7,077 nt of DNA from Chryseobacterium gleum (GTDB taxonomy: Bacteria; Bacteroidota; Bacteroidia; Flavobacteriales_D; Sanyastnellaceae). Both the position numbers and the translations under genes were made by a program. Shown in pieces: positions 1 to 5,813 of this stretch. How positions within the stretch are numbered: position 1 is the stretch's first letter; each line of letters opens with the position of its first letter. Below the pieces are notes generated by a model. The model was not told where the DNA came from, did no database searches, and saw only the letters and a list, made by a program, of their open reading frames with translations. The stretch lies in assembly GCA_945897395.1 (NCBI GenBank), contig CAMDFE010000076.1:1-7077 (forward strand), in the 5' to 3' direction.

Positions 1-117
1 CATTTGCACGTGATTTCACAATCTCTAAGCGTTCTTAGACATGACAAACATATAGTGACAATTCAGGCCTTTCATTCTAGGTTTTTCGACTTATAAACAT
101 AGGAATGTGAAACCGGA
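1..117. other. Non-coding left edge with a small dyad
   Basis: I see no supported coding frame here. There is a perfect 6-bp inverted repeat, TCTAAG-CGTT-CTTAGA, at 24-39. On the minus strand, positions 52 to 45 read TATGTTTG, which matches the Bacteroidota -7 consensus TAnnTTTG, but no TTTG -33 element lies at the right distance. A CAT at 1-3 could be the ATG of a leftward gene, but only that one codon is inside the window. The region may therefore be a divergent promoter region between rpmE2 and an unseen leftward gene; this is inference and weak. Confidence 0.35.
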
Positions 118-148
118 TTTGTATTTTTAGAAAATTCATGTATATTTG
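118..148 (+). promoter_or_regulatory. Bacteroidota-type promoter of rpmE2
   Basis: TTTG at 118-121 and TATATTTG at 141-148 are separated by 19 nt. This is the known Bacteroidota vegetative sigma factor arrangement (-33 TTTG, 19-21 nt, -7 TAnnTTTG). If the start site lies about 4 nt past the box, the rpmE2 leader is about 24 nt. No Shine-Dalgarno sequence is evident before the ATG at 176, which is normal in this phylum. Confidence 0.8.
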
Positions 149-175
149 CACTCGTTTTAATAAAGAATACAGATA

Positions 176-433
176 ATGAAAGCAGGAATACACCCAGAAA
201 CTTACCGTTTGGTAGTTTTCAAAGACATGTCGAATGAGTACGCGTTCTTAGGAAAGAGCACTTGCAATACCAAAGAAACAATCATGTGGGAAGACGGAAA
301 CGAATACCCTGTAATTAAATTAGAGATTACTCAAGCTTCTCACCCTTTTTATACTGGTAAGATGCAATTAGTAGATACAGCAGGTCGTATTGATAAGTTC
401 AAGACGCGCTATGCAAAATTCGATAAAAAATAA
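176..433 (+). CDS. rpmE2: 50S ribosomal protein L31 type B
   Basis: This is an 85-residue structural protein of the large ribosomal subunit, expected at the central protuberance and the inter-subunit bridge. The start MKAGIHPETYR, the block ETIMWEDGNEYPVIK (about 35-49), SHPFYTGK and VDTAGRIDKF are hallmarks of the L31 family, and the length is typical of type B. It has a single cysteine (Cys30) and no CxxC pair, so it is the zinc-independent type B (RpmE2) form, not the zinc-binding type A form. In many bacteria the two forms are exchanged under zinc limitation through Zur. I see no recognisable Zur operator here, and in Bacteroidota the type B form may simply be the constitutive one. The gene stands alone between its own promoter and a strong terminator. 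Confidence 0.96.
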   Translation: MKAGIHPETYRLVVFKDMSNEYAFLGKSTCNTKETIMWEDGNEYPVIKLEITQASHPFYTGKMQLVDTAGRIDKFKTRYAKFDKK

Positions 434-454
434 TAATCATCACCGCTTACAAAG

Positions 455-485
455 AAAAGCCACTCAAGCGAGTGGCTTTTTTTTT
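455..485 (+). terminator. Rho-independent terminator after rpmE2
   Basis: AAAAGCCACTC (455-465) pairs perfectly with GAGTGGCTTTT (470-480) around a 4-nt loop, AAGC, and the T-run continues to 485. The hairpin is 21 nt past the rpmE2 stop codon. It separates L31 transcription from the argS operon, and the argS promoter begins almost at the end of its T-run. Confidence 0.93.
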
Positions 486-515
486 ACTCAGTCGTCTAAA
501 AACCATGTACTTTTG
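483..515 (+). promoter_or_regulatory. Probable promoter of the argS operon
   Basis: TACTTTTG at 508-515 matches TAnnTTTG. The -33 position is poor: TTTA at 483-486, with a 21-nt spacer, is the best candidate and lies inside the T-run of the preceding terminator. The box ends only 8 nt before the argS ATG at 524, which predicts a 5' leader of roughly 5 nt. The argument for a real promoter is its position between a terminator and a start codon, together with the -7 match. Confidence 0.6.
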
Positions 516-523
516 TACTCCGT

Positions 524-2317
524 ATGAAAAACGTCGAAACTGCCTATCAATTGCTTCATTCAGCATTGAAGAATGTCTTTCTAAATAACTTCCAAATGGA
601 AGTTTCTGACAGTGAAATCCAAATTCAAAAAACACGCAAAGAGTTCGAAGGGGATTTAACGGTTGTTACGTTTCCATGGGTGAAAAAAATGGGAAAGTCG
701 CCTGAAGAAGTTGGACAAGCTATTGGCGAGGGACTTCAAATTGAAATCCCTGCAATTGAACGTTTCAATGTAGTGAAAGGATTTTTGAATCTTCATTTCA
801 ATGATTTATTCTGGGAGTCGCAGTTCGAGTATGCCCTTCAACAAGAAAATTTAGGTTTGCCTACCACGAATTCGAAGCCTAGAATAATGGTGGAATATGC
901 TTCGCCAAACACCAACAAACCACTGCATTTAGGACACCTCCGAAATATTTTCTTAGGTTATTCAGTCTCCGAAATTTCCAAGGCGAACGGTCATTCGGTT
1001 ACCAAAGTTCAAGTAATCAATGATCGCGGAATACACATCTGTAAAAGCATGATCGCTTGGATAGAGTCTGGGTTAAATGAAACCCCAGAGTCCTCCGAGA
1101 TGAAAGGCGATAAGCTCGTTGGGAAATACTACGTTGAATACGACAAGAAATTTAAAGCGCAAGTCGCCGACTTGATAGCTTCAGGTGCTTCGAAAGAAGA
1201 CGCCGAAGCCCAAGCCGCCATTGCTTTAGGTGCACGCGAGATGTTGTTAAAGTGGGAAAACAAAGACGAAGAAACATTGGCATTGTGGTCGAAAATGAAC
1301 GGATGGGTGTACGCCGGATTCGACGTGACCTACAAGACCATGGGTGTAGATTTTGATAAATTGTATTACGAAAGTGATACGTATATTTTAGGAAGAGAAG
1401 AAGTGATGAAGGGATTGGAAAACGGGGTCTTTTACAAAAAAGAAGACGGGAGTATTTGGATTGATTTAACGGGCGAAGGATTAGACGAAAAGGTGGTGCT
1501 TCGGAAAGATGGAACCGCCATGTACATTACGCAAGACATTGGCACGGCCATGTTGCGTTTCCGAGATTATCCCGATGCGTCTTCGTTGATTTATACCGTA
1601 GGAAACGAACAAGACTATCACTTCAAAGTCCTATTCAAAATATTGAAAAAATTAGGATTGGAACAGGCTGAAAAGTGCTTCCACTTGAGCTACGGCATGG
1701 TTGAACTTCCCGAAGGGAAAATGAAAAGCCGAGAAGGAACTGTCGTAGACGCAGACGATATCATGGCAGAGATGAAGCAAGTTGCGAAGCAAGTAGCCGA
1801 GGAACAGGGCAAGCTTGATGGAATGTCAGAGGAGGAAAAAGATCACTTGCATCACATTATCGGAATGAGCGCATTGAAGTATTTTTTGCTTCGCGTAGAC
1901 CCGAAGAAAAGCATGCTCTTCGATCCGAAGGAAAGTATAGACTTCAACGGGAATACAGGTCCGTTCATTCAATACGGGTATGTCCGCACACAAGCCATTC
2001 TTCGAAAGGTGGAAGGAGAATTATCTACGTTGAATTACAAGGGCGAACTTCACCCTTCTGAGCGACAATTGATTAAGCATTTGCTCGATTTGCCTAACGC
2101 GTTCGACGACGCCTCAAAAGCTTACAACCCTGCTGTGCTTGCTGCATACATTTATGAATTGGTTCGCGAATTCAATAGTTTTTATCAGCAATGTGCAATT
2201 TTACGCGAACCAAATAACGAGTTAAGAGTTTTTCGTTTAGCACTTACCAAGCAAGTGGGTGAGGTCGTAAAGAAAACAATGAATGTATTGGGAATTGAAA
2301 TGCCCGAAAGAATGTAA
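524..2317 (+). CDS. argS: Arginine--tRNA ligase (ArgRS)
   Basis: This cytosolic class I aminoacyl-tRNA synthetase charges tRNA-Arg with arginine using ATP. It has 597 residues, normal for the family. The N-terminal tRNA-recognition (Add-1) domain covers about 1-115, including the segment EFEGDLTV (40-47). The ATP-binding signature SPNTNKPLHLGHLRN is at 127-141, where HLGH is the HIGH motif. The KMSKS-equivalent loop is GKMKSREGTVV at 398-408. The C-terminal DALR anticodon-binding domain covers about 475-597, beginning near NTGPFIQYGYVR and ending in the typical GIEMPERM. The ATG at 524 fits the start of the Add-1 domain and directly follows a -7-like element. argS is the first gene of a compact operon: ribB begins 2 nt after its stop codon. 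Confidence 0.97.
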   Translation: MKNVETAYQLLHSALKNVFLNNFQMEVSDSEIQIQKTRKEFEGDLTVVTFPWVKKMGKSPEEVGQAIGEGLQIEIPAIERFNVVKGFLNLHFNDLFWESQFEYALQQENLGLPTTNSKPRIMVEYASPNTNKPLHLGHLRNIFLGYSVSEISKANGHSVTKVQVINDRGIHICKSMIAWIESGLNETPESSEMKGDKLVGKYYVEYDKKFKAQVADLIASGASKEDAEAQAAIALGAREMLLKWENKDEETLALWSKMNGWVYAGFDVTYKTMGVDFDKLYYESDTYILGREEVMKGLENGVFYKKEDGSIWIDLTGEGLDEKVVLRKDGTAMYITQDIGTAMLRFRDYPDASSLIYTVGNEQDYHFKVLFKILKKLGLEQAEKCFHLSYGMVELPEGKMKSREGTVVDADDIMAEMKQVAKQVAEEQGKLDGMSEEEKDHLHHIIGMSALKYFLLRVDPKKSMLFDPKESIDFNGNTGPFIQYGYVRTQAILRKVEGELSTLNYKGELHPSERQLIKHLLDLPNAFDDASKAYNPAVLAAYIYELVREFNSFYQQCAILREPNNELRVFRLALTKQVGEVVKKTMNVLGIEMPERM

Positions 2318-2319
2318 TT

Positions 2320-3372
2320 ATGTCAACAGTAGAAGTGAAATTAAATTCAATTGAAGAGGCCATTGCCGATTTTAAAATCGGTAAAGTGGTTATTGTTGTT
2401 GACGATGAGAATCGTGAAAATGAAGGTGACTTCATTGCCCCAGCGGAAATTGTAACGCCTGAAGTAATTAACTTCATGACGAAGTTCGGAAGAGGCCTAA
2501 TCTGCGTAGCGCTTACACAAGAACGTTGCGAAGAATTGAATTTAGACCTCATGGTTTCCAACAATACCGATCCACATAAAACAGCCTTCACGGTTTCCGT
2601 GGATTTAATTGGAAACGGATGCACGACAGGAATTAGCGCGCACGACAGATCGAAAACAGTTCAAGCCTTAATAGACTCAACTACGCGTCCTGAAGACCTC
2701 GGAAGACCTGGACATATTTTCCCACTTATCGCGAAAGAAGGTGGGGTGCTCAGAAGAACAGGACATACAGAGGCAACTGTAGATTTAGCTCGTTTGTGTG
2801 GAATGAAACCTGCCGGAGCCCTGGTGGAAATAATGAACGACGACGGAACAATGGCGCGTCTTCCGCAGTTGTTAGAGATTGCGAAGGAATTAGATTTGAA
2901 AATTATTTCAATAGAATCTCTCGTGGCTTATCGCCTTCAGCGGGAAACACTCATTGAAGAAACAAGAAGAGAGAATATAAGTTGGTTGGGAATGGATGTT
3001 GAAGTGATTCACTTCGCAAGTGAATCACACCAAAGAAATCACGCCGCTTTGAAATTCGGTAATTGGAGTGATGACGAAGCGGTTCCTGTTCGTGTTCAAG
3101 CGGTGTCGTCTTATGGAGATTTTATTGATGTGCTTCTTCAACAACACAACTCACTCAACAGCTCGCTTCAAGCCATTCAAACAGAAGGAAAAGGATTACT
3201 CGTTTTATTGGAGAATGAAAAGCGAAACAACGACGATCGTGACTATGGAATTGGCGCGCAAATCATTCGCGCGTTGAACGTTTCAAAAATGAAATTAATT
3301 TCATCGGCTCAAATCAAACGTAGCGCCTTGGAAGGATACGGTTTAGAAATTTCAGAATACATTACGCTCTAA
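2320..3372 (+). CDS. ribB: DHBP synthase RibB with a degenerate RibA-like C-terminus
   Basis: The N-terminal domain (about 1-205) is 3,4-dihydroxy-2-butanone-4-phosphate synthase. It converts ribulose 5-phosphate to the four-carbon unit of riboflavin plus formate. Visible active-site motifs are DDENRENEGDF (28-38), CTTGISAHDR (101-110), RPGHIFPL (129-136) and GHTEATVDLARL (148-159). The C-terminal domain (about 220-350) is related to GTP cyclohydrolase II: HAALKFG, PVRVQ, EGKGLLVLLEN and DYGIGAQIIRALNVSKM all align with RibA landmarks. However, there is no cysteine after residue 160, so the three zinc ligands are absent. The EGRGIGL-to-DTVEAN catalytic stretch is also missing: ENEKRNNDDRDYGIG runs straight across it. 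The RibA half is therefore about 130 residues instead of nearly 200 and should lack cyclohydrolase activity. It would often be annotated ribBA. The gene is 2 nt after argS and 10 nt before def. Confidence 0.93.
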   Translation: MSTVEVKLNSIEEAIADFKIGKVVIVVDDENRENEGDFIAPAEIVTPEVINFMTKFGRGLICVALTQERCEELNLDLMVSNNTDPHKTAFTVSVDLIGNGCTTGISAHDRSKTVQALIDSTTRPEDLGRPGHIFPLIAKEGGVLRRTGHTEATVDLARLCGMKPAGALVEIMNDDGTMARLPQLLEIAKELDLKIISIESLVAYRLQRETLIEETRRENISWLGMDVEVIHFASESHQRNHAALKFGNWSDDEAVPVRVQAVSSYGDFIDVLLQQHNSLNSSLQAIQTEGKGLLVLLENEKRNNDDRDYGIGAQIIRALNVSKMKLISSAQIKRSALEGYGLEISEYITL

Positions 3373-3382
3373 TATTGAAGTT

Positions 3383-3949
3383 ATGATTTTGCCAGTAACC
3401 GCATACGGAGATCCCGTTTTGAAAAAGAAAGCGGAAGAAATTGATGAGAATTATCCGAACCTGAAGGAACTCATAGATAATATGTTCGAGACTATGTATG
3501 CTTCGAACGGCGTGGGCATTGCAGCACCTCAAATTGGAAAATCCATTCGTTTGTTTGTAATCGATGCCTCAGCGGTGGCTGAAGGAGAAGACGGAGATCC
3601 TTCTTGTGAAGATTTTAAACGTGTTTTCATAAACCCCATACTCTTCGAAGAGTCGGGAACTGAATGGATTTGCGAAGAGGGTTGTCTCTCTATTCCAAAA
3701 ATTCGCGAAGACGTGAAGCGCAAGCCGAATTTAAAAATCGAATACTACGACGAGAATTGGGAGTTGTATGAAGAAGAGTTAGAGGGATTCGCCGCGCGCG
3801 TGGTTCAACATGAATACGATCACATTGAAGGAATTCTTTTTACCGATAGAATCAATCCACTGCGCAAGCAACTGCTTAAAGGAAAACTTCGCGACATTCA
3901 GAAAGGAAATATTTCCACCGACTACAGAATGAAATTTTACAAAGGATGA
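3383..3949 (+). CDS. def: Peptide deformylase
   Basis: This cytosolic metalloenzyme removes the N-formyl group from nascent proteins, the first step of N-terminal maturation. It has 188 residues, normal for the family. All three signature motifs are intact: GVGIAAPQIG (43-52), EGCLSIP (99-105) and QHEYDHIEG (142-150). The predicted metal ligands are Cys101, His143 and His147, with Glu144 as catalytic base. The start MILPVTAYGDPVLKKKA matches the usual deformylase N-terminus. An acidic insertion around 66-78 (AEGEDGDPS) lies at a loop that varies in the family. The gene probably shares the argS-ribB transcript. Its TGA overlaps the ATG of the next gene (ATGA), which suggests translational coupling. 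Confidence 0.97.
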   Translation: MILPVTAYGDPVLKKKAEEIDENYPNLKELIDNMFETMYASNGVGIAAPQIGKSIRLFVIDASAVAEGEDGDPSCEDFKRVFINPILFEESGTEWICEEGCLSIPKIREDVKRKPNLKIEYYDENWELYEEELEGFAARVVQHEYDHIEGILFTDRINPLRKQLLKGKLRDIQKGNISTDYRMKFYKG

Positions 3950-4494
3950 GAACATTATTTTTTATAGCCATTTCAGCATTTTTCTTTGCTTCATGCGGAA
4001 CAAAAATAGCCGAAGCTCCAAAAGAAAAGAAAATCAATGGAGACTCTTTGCTGAAAGTAGTCAATGATTTCGACGCGAATGTGAAAGAGGGAACTCCAAT
4101 TGTGAAAATGTCACGCGAGCAACTTACGAATGTGGTGAAGGCCTGCAAAGAATTAGCGTTAATCACAACAGACCGAAATATGCAAGTCATGTATTTTGAA
4201 AAGGCCGGAAACATTAGCGGCGAGGCACATTTCAACGAAGAAGTTAAAAGCTGTTTCGAAAACGCATTTGCATTGGAAAATGATAAAGAAAAACTAGCTG
4301 AACTGCATTACATATACGCATTCATTAACGATGCAAAACTAAAGCAGTTCGATATAGCACGTCAAGAGTACCAGCTTCTCTTAACAGATTTTTCAACCTC
4401 TTTTTGGGCTGAACAAGCCAAAATGGCATTAGAAGTTTTAGGTAAAACCGATGAAGAAATTTTAGCGGCGTTTCAAGAAAAGAATAAGCTCTAA
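3946..4494 (+). CDS. Putative small lipoprotein with a helical, TPR-like C-terminus
   Basis: I do not recognise a named family. The 182-residue product starts with a short basic end (MR), a hydrophobic stretch (3-15) and a lipobox-like FASC, with Cys17 as the likely lipidated residue. Signal peptidase II would therefore cleave before Cys17 and the protein would be membrane-anchored outside the cytoplasm. A short linker rich in Lys and Glu follows (19-30). The remainder looks all-helical: residues about 60-130 contain amphipathic helices, and about 114-165, including FDIARQEYQLLLTDF, resemble one or two tetratricopeptide-like hairpins. The ATG overlaps the def stop by 4 nt, and AAAGG sits directly against it, so it is read from the def transcript and probably coupled to def. 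TPR-like parts usually bind proteins, but the partner here is unknown. Confidence 0.8.
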   Translation: MRTLFFIAISAFFFASCGTKIAEAPKEKKINGDSLLKVVNDFDANVKEGTPIVKMSREQLTNVVKACKELALITTDRNMQVMYFEKAGNISGEAHFNEEVKSCFENAFALENDKEKLAELHYIYAFINDAKLKQFDIARQEYQLLLTDFSTSFWAEQAKMALEVLGKTDEEILAAFQEKNKL

Positions 4495-4498
4495 TTCG

Positions 4499-4506
4499 TA
4501 TGTTTG
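4499..4506 (+). promoter_or_regulatory. Possible -7 element directly before alkB
   Basis: TATGTTTG matches the Bacteroidota -7 consensus TAnnTTTG and ends 4 nt before the alkB ATG at 4511. No TTTG is present 18-23 nt upstream, so the -33 part is missing. If used, transcription would start at or within a base or two of the ATG, giving a leaderless message. Chance matches occur in this window (TAGATTTG at 2891-2898 inside ribB is one), so position is the main support. Confidence 0.4.
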
Positions 4507-4510
4507 GGGT

Positions 4511-5521
4511 ATGACTTACCTCAAATACTTATTGGCTTTCTTGCTTCCTGCATTGGCTTTCTTTGGTTTTCAATTGGGAAGTTTTTATTCTTATTTCACC
4601 TTGCTTTTCGCCTTTGGAATTATTCCTTTCTTAGAATGGCAATGGAAGCCCAATCATTCGAACGCAGAGGCCGATCAGGTGAAAAATAGATCTTGGTTTA
4701 AAGCATTGTTGCTTTTGACGTTGCCCGTTCAGTGGTTCTTGCTCTACTCTTATTTTCAAGCGCAATTGAGTCTGAATACAGGCACGCTTTCAACAATTGG
4801 TAATGTCACCGCTATGGGCATTATGTGCGGAGTATTTGGAATTAATGTTGCGCACGAATTGGGACATTCGCCGAGAGGTTTCGATAGGTTGGTTGCGCGT
4901 TTGCTCTTAAGCACTTCTTTGTATATGCATTTTTATGTAGAGCATAACAAAGGACATCACAAGTGGGTGGGAACCCCACAAGACCCCGCAACTGCGCGAA
5001 AGAACGAAACGGTTTATCGGTTTTGGTTACGTGTAATACCAATGAGTTACCTATCTGCATGGGGAATTTCTTCTGCAGAAGGCCGAAGAAAGAACCGCTC
5101 TTTATTCCTCCACGAAACATTTATATACACGCTCATTCAATTGCTAATTTGTTTTCTTCTGTTTGTTTGGAATCCATGGGCACTTGCATTCTTTGTCATC
5201 TCGTCAGTCATTGGAATGTTGCTTTTGGAATTAGTCAATTACATCGAGCATTATGGTTTAACGCGTTCAAAGGTGAATGAAAACAGATACGAGCTAGTAG
5301 CTCCAGAACATTCTTGGAACTCAGACCATATCTTAGGCAGGGCAGTGCTGTTTGAATTAAGCAGACACAGTGATCATCATGCGAATCCAGAACGACCTTA
5401 TCAATCACTTCGCTCATTAGAGACCTCGAAACAGTTACCCTTTGGATATCCCGCAATGATGGTGCTAGCCTTATTTCCAACGCAATGGTTTCGAGTAATG
5501 AATCCACTTTTAAAGGATTAA
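4511..5521 (+). CDS. alkB: AlkB-type alkane 1-monooxygenase (membrane diiron hydroxylase)
   Basis: This is a predicted integral membrane non-heme diiron enzyme that hydroxylates the terminal carbon of alkanes or other alkyl chains, using O2 and electrons from rubredoxin. It has 336 residues. The histidine boxes are HELGH (115-119), EHNKGHH (144-150) and RHSDHH (285-290), the last continuing ANPERPYQSLR. NYIEHYGL (243-250) is the HYG motif that marks AlkB-like hydroxylases and separates them from ordinary fatty-acid desaturases. HSWNSDH (267-273) is also typical. Hydrophobic segments at about 2-20, 24-42, 63-83, 95-113, 128-142, 204-220 and 222-242 fit a multi-pass protein. It is shorter than the roughly 400-residue Pseudomonas enzyme. 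The gene is 16 nt after the lipoprotein gene, so it may be the last gene of that operon or have its own promoter. No rubredoxin or rubredoxin reductase gene is in the window, and the substrate cannot be told from sequence. Confidence 0.9.
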   Translation: MTYLKYLLAFLLPALAFFGFQLGSFYSYFTLLFAFGIIPFLEWQWKPNHSNAEADQVKNRSWFKALLLLTLPVQWFLLYSYFQAQLSLNTGTLSTIGNVTAMGIMCGVFGINVAHELGHSPRGFDRLVARLLLSTSLYMHFYVEHNKGHHKWVGTPQDPATARKNETVYRFWLRVIPMSYLSAWGISSAEGRRKNRSLFLHETFIYTLIQLLICFLLFVWNPWALAFFVISSVIGMLLLELVNYIEHYGLTRSKVNENRYELVAPEHSWNSDHILGRAVLFELSRHSDHHANPERPYQSLRSLETSKQLPFGYPAMMVLALFPTQWFRVMNPLLKD

Positions 5522-5531
5522 AAAGAAAAAC

Positions 5532-5571
5532 AAAAAAAAGTCTTGTTGGATAGCAAGTTCTTTTTATTTTT
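5532..5571 (+). terminator. Weak possible terminator of alkB
   Basis: An A-run (5532-5539), CTTG (5542-5545), CAAG (5554-5557) and a T-rich tract (5561-5571) can fold into an imperfect hairpin with an 8-nt loop and mismatches in the stem. It is the only candidate between alkB and the tRNA genes. It overlaps the tRNA promoter elements, so the arrangement may owe as much to the promoter as to termination. Confidence 0.3.
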
Positions 5572-5572
5572 G
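5542..5572 (+). promoter_or_regulatory. Promoter of the tRNA-Gly gene
   Basis: CTTG at 5542-5545 (three of four bases of TTTG) and TATTTTTG at 5565-5572 are separated by 19 nt, which fits the Bacteroidota -33/-7 arrangement. A start about 4 nt past the box gives a leader of roughly 22 nt before the mature tRNA-Gly, which would be removed by RNase P. Confidence 0.7.
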
Positions 5573-5592
5573 CAATCCAAAAGTTCTTTTTA
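5555..5592 (+). repeat. Direct repeat AAGTTCTTTTTA, two copies
   Basis: Identical 12-bp copies lie at 5555-5566 and 5581-5592, offset by 26 bp. The first overlaps the TA of the tRNA promoter -7 element; the second lies in the predicted leader just before tRNA-Gly. A shortened copy, AAGTTCT, follows the tRNA at 5672-5678. The repeats may be a local duplication in an AT-rich spacer or a regulatory site; the sequence alone does not decide. Confidence 0.6.
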
Positions 5593-5597
5593 GTCAA

Positions 5598-5670
5598 GCG
5601 AGAGTAGCTCAGTTGGTAGAGCATAACCTTGCCAAGGTTAGGGTCGCGAGTTCGAGTCTCGTCTCTCGCT
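5598..5670 (+). tRNA. tRNA-Gly (anticodon GCC)
   Basis: This is a complete 73-nt cloverleaf. The acceptor strands GCGAGAG (5598-5604) and CTCTCGC (5663-5669) pair fully. The D arm is GCTC/GAGC. The anticodon stem TAACC/GGTTA encloses the loop TTGCCAA with anticodon GCC at 5631-5633. The T arm GCGAG/CTCGT encloses TTCGAGT. The discriminator is T, as expected for glycine. The 3' CCA is not encoded (CAA follows), so a nucleotidyltransferase must add it. It decodes GGC and GGU. Confidence 0.97.
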
Positions 5671-5679
5671 CAAGTTCTA

Positions 5680-5710
5680 AAAAGCCTGATTGATTGTCAG
5701 GTTTTTTTTT
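5680..5710 (+). terminator. Terminator-like hairpin between the two tRNA genes
   Basis: CCTGA (5685-5689) pairs with TCAGG (5697-5701) around a 7-nt loop. The stem can be extended by a G-T pair and flanking A-T pairs, and it is followed by a run of nine T (5702-5710). It has the form of an intrinsic terminator for the tRNA-Gly transcript, yet it lies only 13 nt before tRNA-Leu. The GC core is only 5 bp with three G-C pairs, so partial read-through is plausible. Confidence 0.75.
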
Positions 5711-5723
5711 ATCTGAGTGTTTT

Positions 5724-5808
5724 GCCCGGATGGTGGAATCGGTAGACACGCAGGACTTAAAATCCTGTGACCATTGCGGTCGTGTGGGTTCAAGTCCCAC
5801 TCCGGGTA
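5724..5808 (+). tRNA. tRNA-Leu (anticodon TAA)
   Basis: This is an 85-nt class II tRNA. The acceptor GCCCGGA (5724-5730) pairs with TCCGGGT (5801-5807), with a G-T pair at the first position. The anticodon stem CAGGA/TCCTG encloses CTTAAAA, with anticodon TAA at 5758-5760. The long variable arm GACC-ATTGC-GGTC (5769-5781) and the T arm GTGGG/CCCAC with loop TTCAAGT are clear. The discriminator is A, as required by leucyl-tRNA synthetase. CCA is not encoded. It reads UUA and UUG. Confidence 0.97.
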
Positions 5809-5813
5809 CAAAA

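Noticed and set aside
10..19. GTGA-TT-TCAC palindrome resembling a CRP-type half-site pair
   Set aside because: The 2-nt spacing does not fit the CRP site, and a short palindrome like this is expected by chance.
398..408. KMKSR instead of KMSKS in ArgRS
   Set aside because: I have placed it within argS, but ArgRS enzymes commonly have a divergent KMSKS loop, so it is not a sign of lost function.
2244..2624. Minus-strand open frame of 126 codons across the argS-ribB junction
   Set aside because: It lies antisense to two strongly conserved coding regions, including the RibB DDENRENEGDF motif, and its product has no recognisable features.
2891..2898. TAGATTTG matching the -7 consensus inside ribB
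   Set aside because: It lies in the middle of conserved coding sequence with no start codon suitably placed; it is kept only as an example of a chance match.
3876..4235. Minus-strand open frame of 119 codons under def and the lipoprotein gene
   Set aside because: It is antisense to the def end and the lipoprotein signal sequence; the sense frames explain the sequence fully.
4842..5280. Overlapping open frames on both strands within alkB
   Set aside because: All AlkB histidine boxes fall in the 4511-5521 frame; the alternatives are chance frames opened by that codon usage.
5598..5808. tRNA genes as an integration (att) site
   Set aside because: No integrase gene, no duplicated tRNA 3' end and no foreign-looking genes are seen in the window.
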